Shown here: positions 1 through 10,993 of the stretch, piece by piece | How positions within the stretch are numbered: the first letter of the stretch is position 1 | Layout: each line of letters opens with the position of its first letter | Source of the DNA: Chrysomallon squamiferum | Taxonomy: Eukaryota; Mollusca; Gastropoda; Neomphalida; Peltospiridae | Reading direction: 5' to 3' | DNA length: 64,000 nt | Assembly: GCA_012295275.1 (NCBI GenBank) | Contig: CM022670.1 | Span: 41,093,974 to 41,157,973 of the forward strand | Program-made: the position numbers and the translations under genes | Notes under the pieces: generated by a model | Database searches by the model: none | Seen by the model: the letters and a program-made list of their open reading frames with translations, nothing else | Told to the model about the DNA's origin: nothing

Positions 1-673
1 AGATACTGAACTTTAAATACATGTATCATGATAACCGACATATTGTTAATATGTTTTATATATGCTGTATTATCAAGCATTTACGCAACTGGTGTGTGAT
101 AACTCGTCTATGCGATATATTTATCTTCTAATTTATCAACTTTACACAGCCGTAGATATTTTATTTGTCATGTGATTACAAAGTCTGACAGACGGACACA
201 ATATACTGTCTTAAAAATTAAACATAAAACCAAATAACCGAATAACAAAAACAATCATAAAAACAACAACTACAGAAACGACAAAAACTATAATCATCAG
301 TTTTTCGTTAAGATTATTTTTTAATTTTTAAATTGTATACACATACATACACACACAGACAGATGGATAGACCAACACACATACATATTTAAATATACAC
401 AGATATTAAAATAAATATGGAGTTAATAATATATATCGACTGAATTTTGTTGGCCTCTTATTTTAACATACATAATATATACTTAGCCAAGTCTGAAAAA
501 ATAAGCTTATTTTAAATCTGATATTAATTGTTTTTATAGATAATTATTCTTATGCTTTCCTTCTACTCATAACGTTTCGATAGCTTTTGACTAATAATAA
601 TCTCAGTAAAATATGCTAGGAATGCTATTGTTTCATGGAGAGAGCGTCACACAAACATAATGAGTGAGTGAAT

Positions 674-676
<3 letters not shown>

Positions 677-751
<75 letters not shown>
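677..751. repeat. (AG)n microsatellite
   Basis: An uninterrupted AG dinucleotide run of about 75 bases is followed directly by a short GT run. It produces Ser-Leu and Arg-Glu pseudo-ORFs on the two strands that are not genes. Confidence 0.97.
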
Positions 752-761
<10 letters not shown>

Positions 762-1296
762 TGTCTGAATATATCTATATAAGTACGTATGTGTGTGGGT
801 ACGTGTGTCTATATCAATTACAATCTGCACGTTCTTCAAAAATCGTTTAACTTCATTTTCTTTTAATTTCTTTCTTTCTCATATGTCTTATTACATTATC
901 AAACATAATTAATTTCACCAAAGTCTTTTCTGTAAACATAACTGTCAGACACATTTACCGAAGACAGCTTCTGTTCTATACCATATATAGATTTTGTTTT
1001 TATTTTTATAATTTTTTTATTTTTATTTTTTTTAATTTTTTTTTTTTTTTAATACTATGAGCCATATATAGATAACCTACCTTGTTTTTGCTGACCAAGC
1101 CTTATAAGAGCATAAGCGACCAAGCATTATAGAGCATAAGCCACCAGTACCTTATTTGGTAACATTTATCGGATACACATTCCAGTTAGTCTGTATATTT
1201 ATAAAACGATTACTGTTTATGAAACAAAATGACTAATTTCGTTACAATAATATTTTCATATAACCAACAGTTTCCGTAAGAAATCGGTGTGTACAG

Positions 1297-1297
<1 letters not shown>

Positions 1298-1342
<45 letters not shown>
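1298..1342. repeat. (ATT)n microsatellite
   Basis: About fifteen ATT/TTA units in a row. The same trinucleotide recurs throughout the window, for example at 4545-4618, 6525-6585 and 63359-63455. Confidence 0.95.
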
Positions 1343-1343
<1 letters not shown>

Positions 1344-1831
1344 AGTATCATTAAACTGTGTTTAGATAACATTTCACACAAGGAAGAGGAGTAAGAAATG
1401 TTATTAATTCAGTTTTTATGTTGTATAGTATTCAAGTTATTTCAACATTAATATTTTCTTAATAAACACGCTCTAGATATGTGTATGTAACAAGGTGTTA
1501 ATGCATACGAGAATGTAATAATATGTCTCTCTCACTTTCTACGTGAGTGCATCTACGTCTTTTTAAAATAAACACAATATCCAGCAACCTTTCAACAGAT
1601 CAATGTTCATACTTACCTAATACAAATTAAATAAATTTAGTAAATGTTGCCTCCATTTATGTTCCACACTGAACTCCTTTTAAAAAACTTAATCTGTGAA
1701 TGAGTTATGATAACGCTTCCTCATTTTCTGAAATCTTGGAACCGCATCACCATAAAACTGTTGTTCGTGATTAAAAAATGAATGTTTTTGCAGAAATTAT
1801 TTCATCTTAAAATAGAAGTTGCTATGGAATT

Positions 1832-1889
1832 TTACGTCATAATTCATGAATCCGGATGACGTCTTATGTAGACCAGATATAGCCATTGG
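1832..1889. promoter_or_regulatory. Putative actin promoter: paired CRE-like motifs and a reversed CCAAT box
   Basis: TTACGTCAT (1832-1840) and TGACGTC (1857-1863) resemble CREB/ATF sites, spaced about two helical turns apart. ATTGG (1885-1889) is a CCAAT box on the other strand. They lie 190-250 bases upstream of the actin start codon. The motifs are seen; their function is inferred, and in AT-rich DNA short motifs occur by chance. Confidence 0.35.
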
Positions 1890-2081
1890 TTAGTATTAAC
1901 TATCAGTAGCCAACCAAATGTTACGTTACAGATTTGGTAATAACTCTATTGACAAGGAAATACAAAAGGATTTATTTTATCTTACTCTGACTTGTCACTT
2001 GATGTTTAAGAACAACCATTACACATGTTTCTAGTAAATCAGAATATTGCTAGTTGACGAAAATGTTGATTGTAAATCAAA

Positions 2082-3565
2082 ATGTCTACACACAGTCCAT
2101 CTGTCGTTGAACATTCGAATGCTCTTGTCATAGACAACGGGTCAGGAATGTGCAAAGTAGGATTTGCTGGGGAAGAAGCCCCTAGAGCCGTTTTCCCTTC
2201 TATTGTTGGGCATGTTAGACACAAAGTGAGTGTGTACGCACATGATGCGTAAGGGGTGGGGATAATGAATTTGATTTCATCCCACCCACCCGAAATCTCT
2301 GAATTACAGTTTGTTACAGTTTATACTGAGAGAGAAAACAGTACATAATAGAGTAGTATACAATGCTACATGATAATAATAATAGTAATTATTATTATTG
2401 TTGTTGTTGTTGTTGTTGTTTTTGTTGTTGTTGTTATTGTTGCTGTTGTTGTTGTTTGCTAGTGTGATTGGGAACTTTGAGAATTTGATGATTAGTTTAA
2501 GAAAAGTCTGTTGCACATTAGTAATTACTCACTAATATGAGATTTAATACTGTTTTTCAGGCTGTGTTGGTTGGTTTAAAGCAAGACCCAGTCTATGTAG
2601 GATACGAAGCAGAGGCCAAAAGAGGACTGCTTACACTGAAGTATCCTATAAGACATGGAATTGTCACTAACTGGGATGACATGGAGAAAGTTTGGCATCA
2701 TGCGTTCATTAATGAGCTTCGGGTTAATCCACAGGATCATCCAGTTCTTCTTTCAGAGGCACCACTGAATCCTAAAGTAAACCGAGAAAGAATGACACAA
2801 GTTATGTTTGAAACTTTCAGCTGTCCTGCAGTTTACATTGGCATCGAGGCCATCTTGTCTCTGTATGCCACAGGTCGAACTACTGGCATCGTCCTCAACT
2901 CGGGTGATGGCGTCACTCATATTGTGCCAATCTATGAAGGTTACACTCTGCCCCATGCTATCAAGAGACTTGATTTTGCTGGCCGGGACCTCACTGAGTA
3001 CCTGATGATGATTCTCACAGAGCGCGGTTACTCCCTCACCACCACAGCCGAGAGAGAAATTGTTAAAGATATCAAAGAGAAACTGTGCTTTGTTGCCCAG
3101 GATTTTGAAGAAGAAATGCGTACTGCACCAACGACTGCAGATCTGGAACAGAGCTATGAACTTCCAGATGGACACATGCTGACTATAGCCACTGAGAGGT
3201 TCCGGTGTCCTGAAGTGTTGTTCCACCCGTGTCTGATAGGACTTGAATACAAAGGAATCCATCAGCGAACATTCCGTTCCATCATGAGATGTGATATTGA
3301 TATCCGTAAAGACCTCTACGGTAACATCGTCCTGGCAGGAGGCTCCACAATGTTTCCGGGAATTGTTACTAGAATGGAAAAAGAAGTTACTCATCTTGCA
3401 CCTACAGCTATGAGGGTCAAGGTCATTGCACTTCCCGAGAGGAAGTTTGCTGTATGGATTGGGGGTTCTATTTTAGCTGATCTTTCAACTTTCAAAACAA
3501 TGTGGATCACCAAACAGGAATACTTAGAATCAGGTCCTGGTATTGTACACAGGAAATGTATCTAA
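2082..3565 (+). CDS. Divergent actin, two exons, with altered ATPase-site and D-loop residues
   Basis: Exon 1 is 2082-2225 and exon 2 is 2561-3565, joined in phase 0; the intron holds a (TTG)n run. The product is 382 aa against about 375 for conventional actin and aligns without gaps after a 7-residue longer N-terminus, so its residue n+7 equals actin residue n. Conserved features include the phosphate-loop DNGSG (Asp18), the methyl-histidine position (His80), the GDGVTH loop, the nucleotide-binding GG(S/T)TM segment and a C-terminal HRKCI. Unusual features: actin Gln137 is Glu144, Asp154 is Asn161, and D-loop Met44 and Met47 are Leu51 and Leu54. The N-terminus lacks the acidic myosin-binding cluster. 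The frame is intact over 382 codons, so it is probably a functional but specialised filament or actin-like protein. The intron falls near actin codon 41. It could instead be an orphan actin-related protein, but similarity to actin itself is high throughout. Confidence 0.93.
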
Positions 3566-3592
3566 TTTGGTGTCTTTTCTCTTTATCCATAA

Positions 3593-3598
3593 AATAAA
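3593..3598 (+). terminator. Polyadenylation signal of the actin gene
   Basis: A canonical AATAAA lies 28 bases after the TAA stop, a normal though short 3' UTR spacing. Confidence 0.6.
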
Positions 3599-5129
3599 TA
3601 TTATCATAAACAACAAGACATTTGATGAAATGGTCACCATTATCACTGATCTGTTTTATAAATTGTTTTCGGCAAAAACCTGCATTTGAGAAGATTCAAA
3701 ATAAGAGGAAAGAATTATTCTCTCAATTTTAGCCAGAACTTTTTAAAATGTTATAGCTTGGCTGTTCAGACTCACAGTTTCCCCAGTTACTGAAATTTGT
3801 TTTTAAACTTTTATTTTACCTTTTTAGTCTTCTAGTTTTATTAACTTATTTTTGTTTTGTTTTGTTTTTTGTTGATTTGTTGTTGTTTTTTGTGCTGTTT
3901 TTGGTTGGTGTTGTTTTTGTTGATTTTTATTTTACATATCTGTTGAGATTTTATTTGTTAACCAGTCTCATCAACAGTATGAATAGAGTTTGATTTTAAT
4001 TCTTTGACATGAATTGTAGAATTTGGGTGATAGAGAGTTTACCTATCAGTTAATAGCATAATTATGTACAAGTGCATTAAAGAAATCTCACTTTTTAAAA
4101 TCAGGATTGAACATTTTATTATATATTTATATTTATTACAAGTATATTTTATTGTTACTTGTTTTTTGAATATTTTTGGTTCACTCTTTTGTAATGATCT
4201 ATACTGTGATACTATTATATCGTACATAAATAAAGGTATTTTTAACAATATATAATTTTGTTCTTATTTCTCAAAATTACCAACATTTTTGAAAGAATAA
4301 ACATAAAAGAAAGATTTAATATTTTTCCTTTTAGAGATTATTATATTAATTTTATAATAACTTTTAATATTAAATATTTTTGAATTTTATTAAATTAATT
4401 AATACATTTTTCTATTTACATAGTATTATGGCAGATCAGTTACCATAAACTGGATTAACATACAGGTCATGGTTTAATTTTGCTTATTGCTTAGTTTCAT
4501 CCTGTAGGCTCCAGAGGGAATATAAAGTAATTTGAACGATTTCATGTTTTATTATTTTTTTATTATTATTGTTATTATTATTATTGTTATTATTATTGTT
4601 GTTCTTATTATTATTACAGATTTTACTAATTATAAAATGCTACATCAAATGAAAAATGTTAACAAGAAAAACATGTCGACATAATTTTATGATAGAATTT
4701 TAAGATTTCCAATAGGCTATCCATTACCTAATATATATCATCAAATATCACTACATTTTTAATTTATTAATGAAACTGAATCTAAACTGAAACAACAAGT
4801 CGTAGACTTAGTAACATTCAAAAATAATCCATTTCTGATTTCACTTAAAACAGGCTGTGTACTTTAAATTGCGCTAGATCATCATCATGGATGTTGTTCG
4901 TAATTTTAATGTTAACGCTAATAGGGTCAATCTAATACGACATATACAAGACAGTTAAATATTAATTATGTAATAAAAATTATGTGATATTACAATAGCG
5001 TTGTGAATTTCATTATTCCTAAAATCTGCAGTTTAAAAAAACATTACGTTTAAAAAAGAAAATTGATTCCTTATTTCGTCACTACAATGTACTGTTAACT
5101 ACCACTTATTTGGGTTACCTAGACATGTT
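3599..5129. other. Intergenic, AT-rich, no gene seen
   Basis: Long T-rich and G/T-rich stretches (3830-3950), an (ATT/GTT)n microsatellite at 4545-4618 and no exon-like open frame with splice sites. The two short opposite-strand open frames near 4040-4255 are chance AT-rich frames. Confidence 0.6.
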
Positions 5130-5203
5130 GGCTCTATAGCTCAGTTGGTTAGAGCGTCTGCCTAGTAAGCAGAAGGTCGAGGGTTCGAATCCCTCTGGAG
5201 CCT
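5130..5203 (+). tRNA. tRNA-Thr (anticodon AGT)
   Basis: Complete cloverleaf. The acceptor stem GGCTCTA pairs with TGGAGCC (one G-T pair). The D arm contains AGCTCAGTTGGTTAGAGC. The anticodon stem TCTGC/GCAGA encloses the loop CTAGTAA, giving anticodon AGT. The T arm is GAGGG-TTCGAAT-CCCTC. Both internal Pol III promoter boxes look canonical. There is no intron. AGT (inosine at the wobble position) would read ACU/ACC/ACA threonine codons. Confidence 0.97.
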
Positions 5204-5207
5204 TTCA

Positions 5208-5214
5208 TTTTTTT
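5208..5214 (+). terminator. RNA polymerase III terminator of tRNA-Thr
   Basis: A run of seven T residues begins five bases after the tRNA 3' end, as expected for Pol III termination. Confidence 0.85.
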
Positions 5215-5605
5215 CTTTCTCAAAAATAAAACTATATTTTTTATTGTCTTTTAAAAGTAATATTGTTATTTATTTTCTTTCGTTTCACATTTTATTGTTG
5301 TCACTGACCTAAGCACGATCAAATCTGTATTAGCGAAATAATTTGTTATGCGCATATATATATTTTATATTGTAGTAATCCAGATTAATTATAGAATGAA
5401 AAATATATAATTATTATAAACAATATATACCTTGTTTCTGACCGTAATAATGTTTTGTTGTATAGAAGTTATTAATAATAAAACAATTCCTGTTACTGTC
5501 AGTGCCTTTAAGCCGTTTTTCAAAGACTGATTTAAAAAAAAAAAAAAAAAAGTTTTCTTCTTCTTGTTCTTCTTTTCTTTGAAAGACTGCAACTGTACCT
5601 ATCAT

Positions 5606-6523
5606 TCAACGACAGAGTTCTAGTAGAACGCTTAATAGTGCTATAAACATAAACAGTGCAGGTTTGTCCCTGTTTGTTCCAGCCCCAGGTTTGTCTCGAA
5701 CTGTAGGTGTTGTAGTTGATGCCTTGGTCAGTGAATTGTCAGTTGTTGAAACATTCTAAAATAAATAATAAACGATATACACAGACATACAACATGCAAA
5801 TACAGTTTCATCAACATCAATGGTAGTGGTGGTTATATACGTACTGGTAGCATTTACGATCGATCGCAACAGTTAAACTAGCTAAACCGTCTGTTCTATT
5901 TAACCAAGCTTTGCCTTAAGTTAACAATCTAGGTTCTGTGTGTGTCTGCATGTGTGTGTTTGTGTGTGCTTGTCTGAGTCTTTGTGACAGAGCGTGCGTG
6001 CGTGCGTCTGTCGACAATAGGTTCAGTTTAAATACACTTTGTTACAGTGTATTAATTTACGTAGCAGATGATTATAAGCATTGATATTATGAGCCTATGC
6101 TAAGTACAGTAAATAAATAAAAAATTTAAGTACAGAGGTAATGCCATGGTCTCATACGTCCCTGGAAGAGGGCTACCTAACTAGTGAACAGTTGTAAATT
6201 AATACATACGTTCTTGAGTATTTTAATATATTTAACAGTCAAGATAAATATTTTGAAAAAGCCAGCAAATGAAGATTATTATATATAATGGACATACTCC
6301 TGCTGAAGAATCAGTGGTCGGTAGCTTTGATGACGTTGTTGATGCCGTCGGTGGTTTTGTTGCTATCGTAGACTGAACTGGTTTGACAATAGCAGATTTT
6401 ACAGCCACCCAGTAACTGCTAAATTGTTGAACGTACGTGACCCTGACAATTAAAAATTTATATTAACTTAAATTGTAATATGTAATATTTTCCAAAGCAA
6501 ATTTCAAGATTGTATTATCTTGA

Positions 6524-6577
<54 letters not shown>

Positions 6578-6897
6578 TTTATTTAGTCTTCCTGTTAATC
6601 GAATTTATAGCATAGTTTAAGTTTATGTGTTTCTGTTGAAGTATATAAGTAACCGTAGAACTATTTAAAAAAAAAAAATATAAGTCTAATTGTTAAAGTA
6701 TTCATACGCAAGGGTATACGTATCATCTTAATCAAGTGATATGAGTAAATTTAAAATAAATAAAAATTTAGAAATCTTCAAATAACCAGAACTGGAGTTC
6801 GCCTTCGTCTGTGGTTGGAGCAGTCCAAACGAACGTAACTTCCGTTTTTACGCTATTTATAACATGTGTAATGGCAGACTGAAAAATAAAAATTGCT

Positions 6898-6945
<48 letters not shown>

Positions 6946-7490
6946 TCTATACGTCTTATTGAAATGTTTGGCTTGACAAATAATTGATCACTGTTATCAT
7001 CTGATTGAGGAAACGTTAAGATTAACGCATATCCTATTATGAATGCGGTATTCCCAGTCTGTCGTTTATATATTATGAAGTCATACTTTATTATTAACAA
7101 AGGTTAGTTGGAAGCAAGAAAATAATTATTAACAGCTGTATTAACTGTATTACTTATACCAAAAATATATTGCAAAACGAACCCCAGAGCAGGAAGTTCG
7201 TGAATCTACACCTGCCGAAAACTGCCCGTATCTGCGTGTCACATCTTTTGAAGGATTAGTGGTTCGAACCTGGATGAAGAAGCCCTTGAAAGTGCTTGAA
7301 CTCAGGCTTTGTAGCGTTACTAAAAACAAATTATTATCAGAAAATATACTCCAATTAAAAGGAAGATTAAAGTTATATTCAGATTAACTAAATATATATA
7401 TCGTTTTTAAACTTTATAATAATATCAAATCGTATGAATATGTGAATAATTCAGCTTAAAAGTGTATTATGATGAATGTTATTAACAGAA

Positions 7491-7561
<71 letters not shown>

Positions 7562-8589
7562 CAACAACAACAACAACAACAAAATCAACACTACTTACAG
7601 TCTATGTTACCTTTAAAAAAGGCAAACGCAGTTACCCCCAAAACTGTGCCCAACTTACGAGTTTTTCGAGTTATGAGCAGTCGCCCGGGCGATTTTTTGC
7701 TTTGAATTGCGAGCCAAAATCCGAGTTACGAGCGAGCTTCAAATAGGCCGCCGCAGGTTGGTGCAACGAACAACACAACATGCGGCCAGCATCCCGCGTC
7801 TCACTCGTTTACTTCTCGTGGTCACCTCGCCGCGGAAGCATCTCTGTTGTGTTGTGCTCGCATTTTGTGCAGTATTTTGCCAAATTTCCACGGATCCTAA
7901 GAAAACGAGTGCAAAGGACAGTGCTGAGAACAAGATGTGGATGATGTCCGTTGAATTAAAACTTGAATTCATAGAAAAACATGATCGAGGTGTGCATGTA
8001 GTCGATTTGGCTAGGCAGTACGAGCGTAGTACTTCTACGATATGTACTAGACTGAAGCTGAAGGATTCGATAAAGGCTGTAACTCCAGCCAAAGGTGTTA
8101 AATAATTTGTCTGATATCCAAGATAAACACACTTTACAAAACCAGTTTATTTCTTTACATTCTCTTTTAATTTTTTTTTTTTTTTTTTTTTCAATATTTG
8201 TCTTTTATAAATACATCTTTCTTATTTAAAAACACGTTACCAAAAAATAATAACAACAAAAAAAAAAAAAAAAGGTTATTTTGTGAGGCTGCAACGGATT
8301 AATGGTATTTCAATTAATTTCAACTTCGAATTTTGATTTGATATACGAGTTCGGTCACGGTACGAATTATACTCGTAAGTCAAGGTACCACTGTATATAC
8401 AAAAGAAAAAATAAAGAAAATAATAAAGAAAAAGGAAAGTAAGAAAAAGAGAGATTAAAAAGAAAAAAAAGGAATAAAGGAAGAAATAGCTTTTGCACAA
8501 CAAATAATAAAAAAAAATTTATAACTGTATTTTCAACCAAATGTTGTAACTAATGGGTTTCATTTGCTGCACGTACCAATTTTATATAT

Positions 8590-8628
<39 letters not shown>

Positions 8629-8874
8629 TGTGTTAAATAAAACAATACTATGTTAAAAAGTCACTGTAACAATCTGGATATTACCTGTTGCAGCTGACCC
8701 AGGTTTGTAAACTGAAGTGGACACTGACAACACGAACATGGGCGTGTCAGTTCTGGGAGTACTGCCGTGTGAAGGTGTCATGCTAACACAAGCTGACAGA
8801 GGGGCGCCATTTTTTCTTGCTCCAGCCTCGTACACAACGAGCAGTAGAAAAAAACCGACAGAGATCCGCATCAT
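5606..8874 (-). CDS. Secreted or GPI-anchored reeler-domain protein, five exons
   Basis: Minus-strand exons are 8874-8685, 7319-7183, 6878-6787, 6442-6298 and 5755-5606. Phases 1, 0, 2 and 0 join cleanly to give 237 aa. A second in-frame ATG lies 12 bases upstream (8886). Residues 1-19 form a signal peptide (core VGFFLLLVV). Residues about 26-160 form a reeler domain: C-x-S-M-x-P-x-H-G near residue 30, FKGFFIQVR at 74-82, SCSG at 106-109, TFVWTAP near 125, and a closing FSSYWVAVKSA. Residues 165-218 are Thr/Ser/Pro-rich, a likely O-glycosylated stalk. The last 18 residues, PALFMFIALLSVLLELCR, are hydrophobic with no cytoplasmic tail, fitting a GPI-attachment signal or a terminal membrane anchor. 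Reeler proteins of this size in invertebrates include immune-related and matrix proteins; the role here is unknown. Intron 1 holds a Tigger remnant in antisense orientation. Confidence 0.88.
6525..6585. repeat. (ATT)n-(ATTT)n microsatellite in reeler intron 3
   Basis: ATT units change into ATTT units without interruption. It is intronic in the minus-strand reeler gene. Confidence 0.9.
6899..6942. repeat. (ATA)n microsatellite in reeler intron 2
   Basis: About fourteen ATA/AAT units lie a short distance upstream of the exon 3 acceptor of the minus-strand reeler gene. They create the poly-Ile stretch of an artefactual open frame. Confidence 0.9.
7490..7582. repeat. Compound (ACT)n-(AAT)n-(AAC)n microsatellite
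   Basis: Three trinucleotide runs follow each other directly, each differing from the next by a single base, in reeler intron 1. Confidence 0.93.
7644..8393 (+). mobile_element. Decayed Tigger-type (pogo/CENP-B superfamily) DNA transposon
   Basis: The right end, read on the minus strand, is CAGTGGTACCTTGACTTACG followed by a TA, a typical Tigger terminal repeat. The left end (about 7644) is a diverged version with the same CAACTTACGAG core. Between them lies an N-terminal transposase fragment, but no DDE catalytic domain fits in the 750 bases. The same family occurs at 30644, 41194 and 56621. The left boundary is approximate. Confidence 0.75.
7707..8105 (+). pseudogene. Tigger transposase N-terminal fragment (CENP-B/psq helix-turn-helix)
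   Basis: The recognisable part starts near 7890 with DPKKTSAK and runs through VELKLEFIEKHDRG, VVDLARQYERSTSTIC and ITPAKGVK-like VTPAKGVK to a stop at 8103-8105. This is the DNA-binding N-terminus of Tigger transposases. The usual start methionine before DPKK is missing and the catalytic part is absent. The upstream part of the open frame (7707-7880) crosses the terminal-repeat region and is not protein-like. It cannot encode an active transposase. Confidence 0.8.
8591..8634. repeat. (GT)n microsatellite
   Basis: About twenty GT units directly upstream (genomically left) of reeler exon 1, inside its intron 1. Confidence 0.95.
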
Positions 8875-8886
8875 AGTGTCACACAT

Positions 8887-10556
8887 TCTGTAACACAGGG
8901 TTGTGATATTATACTTACATTCATATATATATATATATTCATATATATATATGGAGAAACAAACATGCAAACAAACGTACACCTATATACATTCTCATGT
9001 ACAGAACTATACATATACATACATACATAAATGCGTTTATCCAAATGCATACATACATATATACGAACAACACACAAAAATGCCTATAAGCATATATTCA
9101 TACACAAAGCTTACCAACGTATACGCACCCGCACACACATATATACGTATACGGACACATTCAAATCGAAAACTTCATTGTATAGATCGATCAGTTCACC
9201 TACAGTGACAAAATCATCTATGTAATAAAAATGTGATGGCAATTTAATACAGAAAGAGCAACACACGATTATTTTGATATTGTTAACCTTGGTCCAGTTA
9301 CAGTGAACTTGCGGCATTATGACTTATAACAGAGTAATATATTTTATCTACTTCCACATAGCTGTTTACAGAAGGACGTATACATTTTGGGTTTAGGTTG
9401 TGTTATGTCATAAATATATATCTAAAGAAGAACAAACACGATAGGCTATGAAATAAACAACATATACAAGTCACAAATTAATGAACTAGAAAAAGGGCTG
9501 TCTTAACATACACAAAGAAAAATAATGCTCTAGGGACCCTGTATAACGAAAGACTTATTGGCATCAGGCCGTAGCATGGAATACATGAGCCTCTAGACTA
9601 GTGGGACCTTTAGATGGCAGTGACTATTTAAACTACATGTTAGCGACGCCACAGTGATATTTGAACAAGAAGAAAAAAATATCGCATAAGATTTATTTAA
9701 ATTATTTACTATCCTCAAATAAGTATCTAAATCAATATTCCACCAATACAAAAAATACTAAAATAAATATAATGTAATATAACACAATATAATAAAAAGA
9801 AAGAAAGAAAAAAATATTTCTGTAAATTTGTATGCATTTCCATCTAAATATCTCAGTTGTACTTGACTTGATCTGAACATCACATAGTAGGGCACTTTTT
9901 AATATCTAACATAGGAACTATCAGGGCCAATCTCTAAAAATTAATTATATCCATCCCTATCCATCCTATCCACTAATTAATTATGATGATTACGTATCAA
10001 CATTTTTATCAGGAATTATTCGAAAATTGTCTACATGCTGACTGATTTTTCATCCTTACCTCTCGGTTTCCCAAAAGATGTCGACATTATTCAAGGTCAA
10101 ATATTTGTATGCCTACATAAAATATCCCATGGCTGAAAGCCTGTTTACAACCACCTCGGCCAAAATCATTAGACAGTGACCATCTATGGTTAGCTGATTC
10201 GTAAAGAAGATGCACTATTATTTATTTATTTATTCTTATTCTTATTCTTCTTCTTATTATTAATTAATGTTTTTATGATGCTAACAATATCCCTTATTAA
10301 TTTATAAGGTATATTTTAAGTTATTGACTTATAATTATTATGAAAGATTGTACAACAATAACAGTGAAAGTAACAACAACAACAACAATAATAATATGTA
10401 TGCGCGCATGTGTGAAACACTCATGAGTATAAATGCGATGGGTTTAGTGGGTTACGAAGAGGTGCAAATGCAGATTGCTAATAAAGTATGCTGATAGCTT
10501 AAAAATGCTTAAGTTCACGTGTCTGTTTATGTAGGTGACGAACTGAACAATGCTAT
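8887..10556. other. Intergenic between the reeler gene and channel unit A
   Basis: The first 300 bases hold mixed TA and ACAT/ACATAT simple repeats that generate several overlapping Tyr/Ile-rich open frames. I see no gene in the remainder. It is the probable promoter side of the minus-strand reeler gene, but I cannot point to a core promoter. Confidence 0.55.
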
Positions 10557-10655
10557 TATATACATACATACATATATCTATATCTATATCTATATCTATA
10601 TAGATATAGATATAGATATATGTATGTATGTATATACATATACAGAGAGAGAGAG

Positions 10656-10694
<39 letters not shown>
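10557..10694. repeat. Near-perfect 80-base inverted repeat followed by (GATA)n
   Basis: TATATACATACATACATATA followed by TCTATA units is mirrored by GATATA units and TATATGTATGTATGTATATA, with the centre near 10598. The arms differ by about one 6-base unit. A (GA)n run and a (GATA)n run (about 10655-10694) follow. It can form a long hairpin; I see no sign of a processed RNA. Confidence 0.85.
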
Positions 10695-10697
<3 letters not shown>

Positions 10698-10859
10698 CTA
10701 AGATATATCTTTCTGGCTTTCAGTTCAATAACTGATGCGAATCTTAATAAAAAATGTCTTTGTTAACTTTTCGCAATTAATTGTGTTTTCTGGCATTCTT
10801 AATTAAAAACCAACAAAATTATAGAACTTTATACTCTGCTACATTTTAAACTGCACTTG

Positions 10860-10993
10860 TTTATGTGTAAGCAGGTGCTCGTTGTTATTGGTAACCAATG
10901 AATCCAAAATGGCGTTTGCTCTCACTGTGTTTCACGTCTGCCTGTAAACTAAAGTAATGCTGATGAACACACAACTGTAAAATATAAAATCTG
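10860..10993 (+). promoter_or_regulatory. Promoter and 5' noncoding exon of channel unit A, with a 12-codon upstream ORF
   Basis: This block is conserved in front of units B (32819-32976) and D (58529-58683). It contains ATTGGTAACCAAT (10887-10899), a pair of inverted CCAAT boxes, and CCAAAATGGCG (10904-10914), resembling a YY1-type element around a transcription start. The ATG in the latter opens MAFALTVFHVCL (10909-10947, stop TAA). A donor at CTG|GTTAG (10993/10994) and an acceptor TTTAG (11352-11353) suggest that a leader intron separates this exon from the coding start at 11361. The transcription start and splicing are inferred. Confidence 0.5.

Larger units (their letters stand above)
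1..2081. other. Intergenic region upstream of the actin gene
   Basis: I see no coding exon on either strand. The stretch is AT-rich with an (AG)n run, an (ATT)n run and T-rich tracts near 1000-1050. The last 250 bases contain CRE-like and CCAAT-like motifs and probably form the actin promoter. The two overlapping open frames across the (AG)n run are repeat artefacts. Confidence 0.6.

Noticed and set aside
633-850. Overlapping open frames of 60-68 codons on both strands
   Set aside because: They are translations of the (AG)n and (GT)n runs and have no splice or codon signature.
2753-3394. 213-codon minus-strand open frame opposite actin exon 2
   Set aside because: It is a shadow of the conserved actin exon; the plus-strand protein is unmistakable.
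6768-7100. 110-codon minus-strand open frame as a single gene
   Set aside because: Only 6787-6878 is real reeler exon 3; the rest is intron and a poly-Ile microsatellite.
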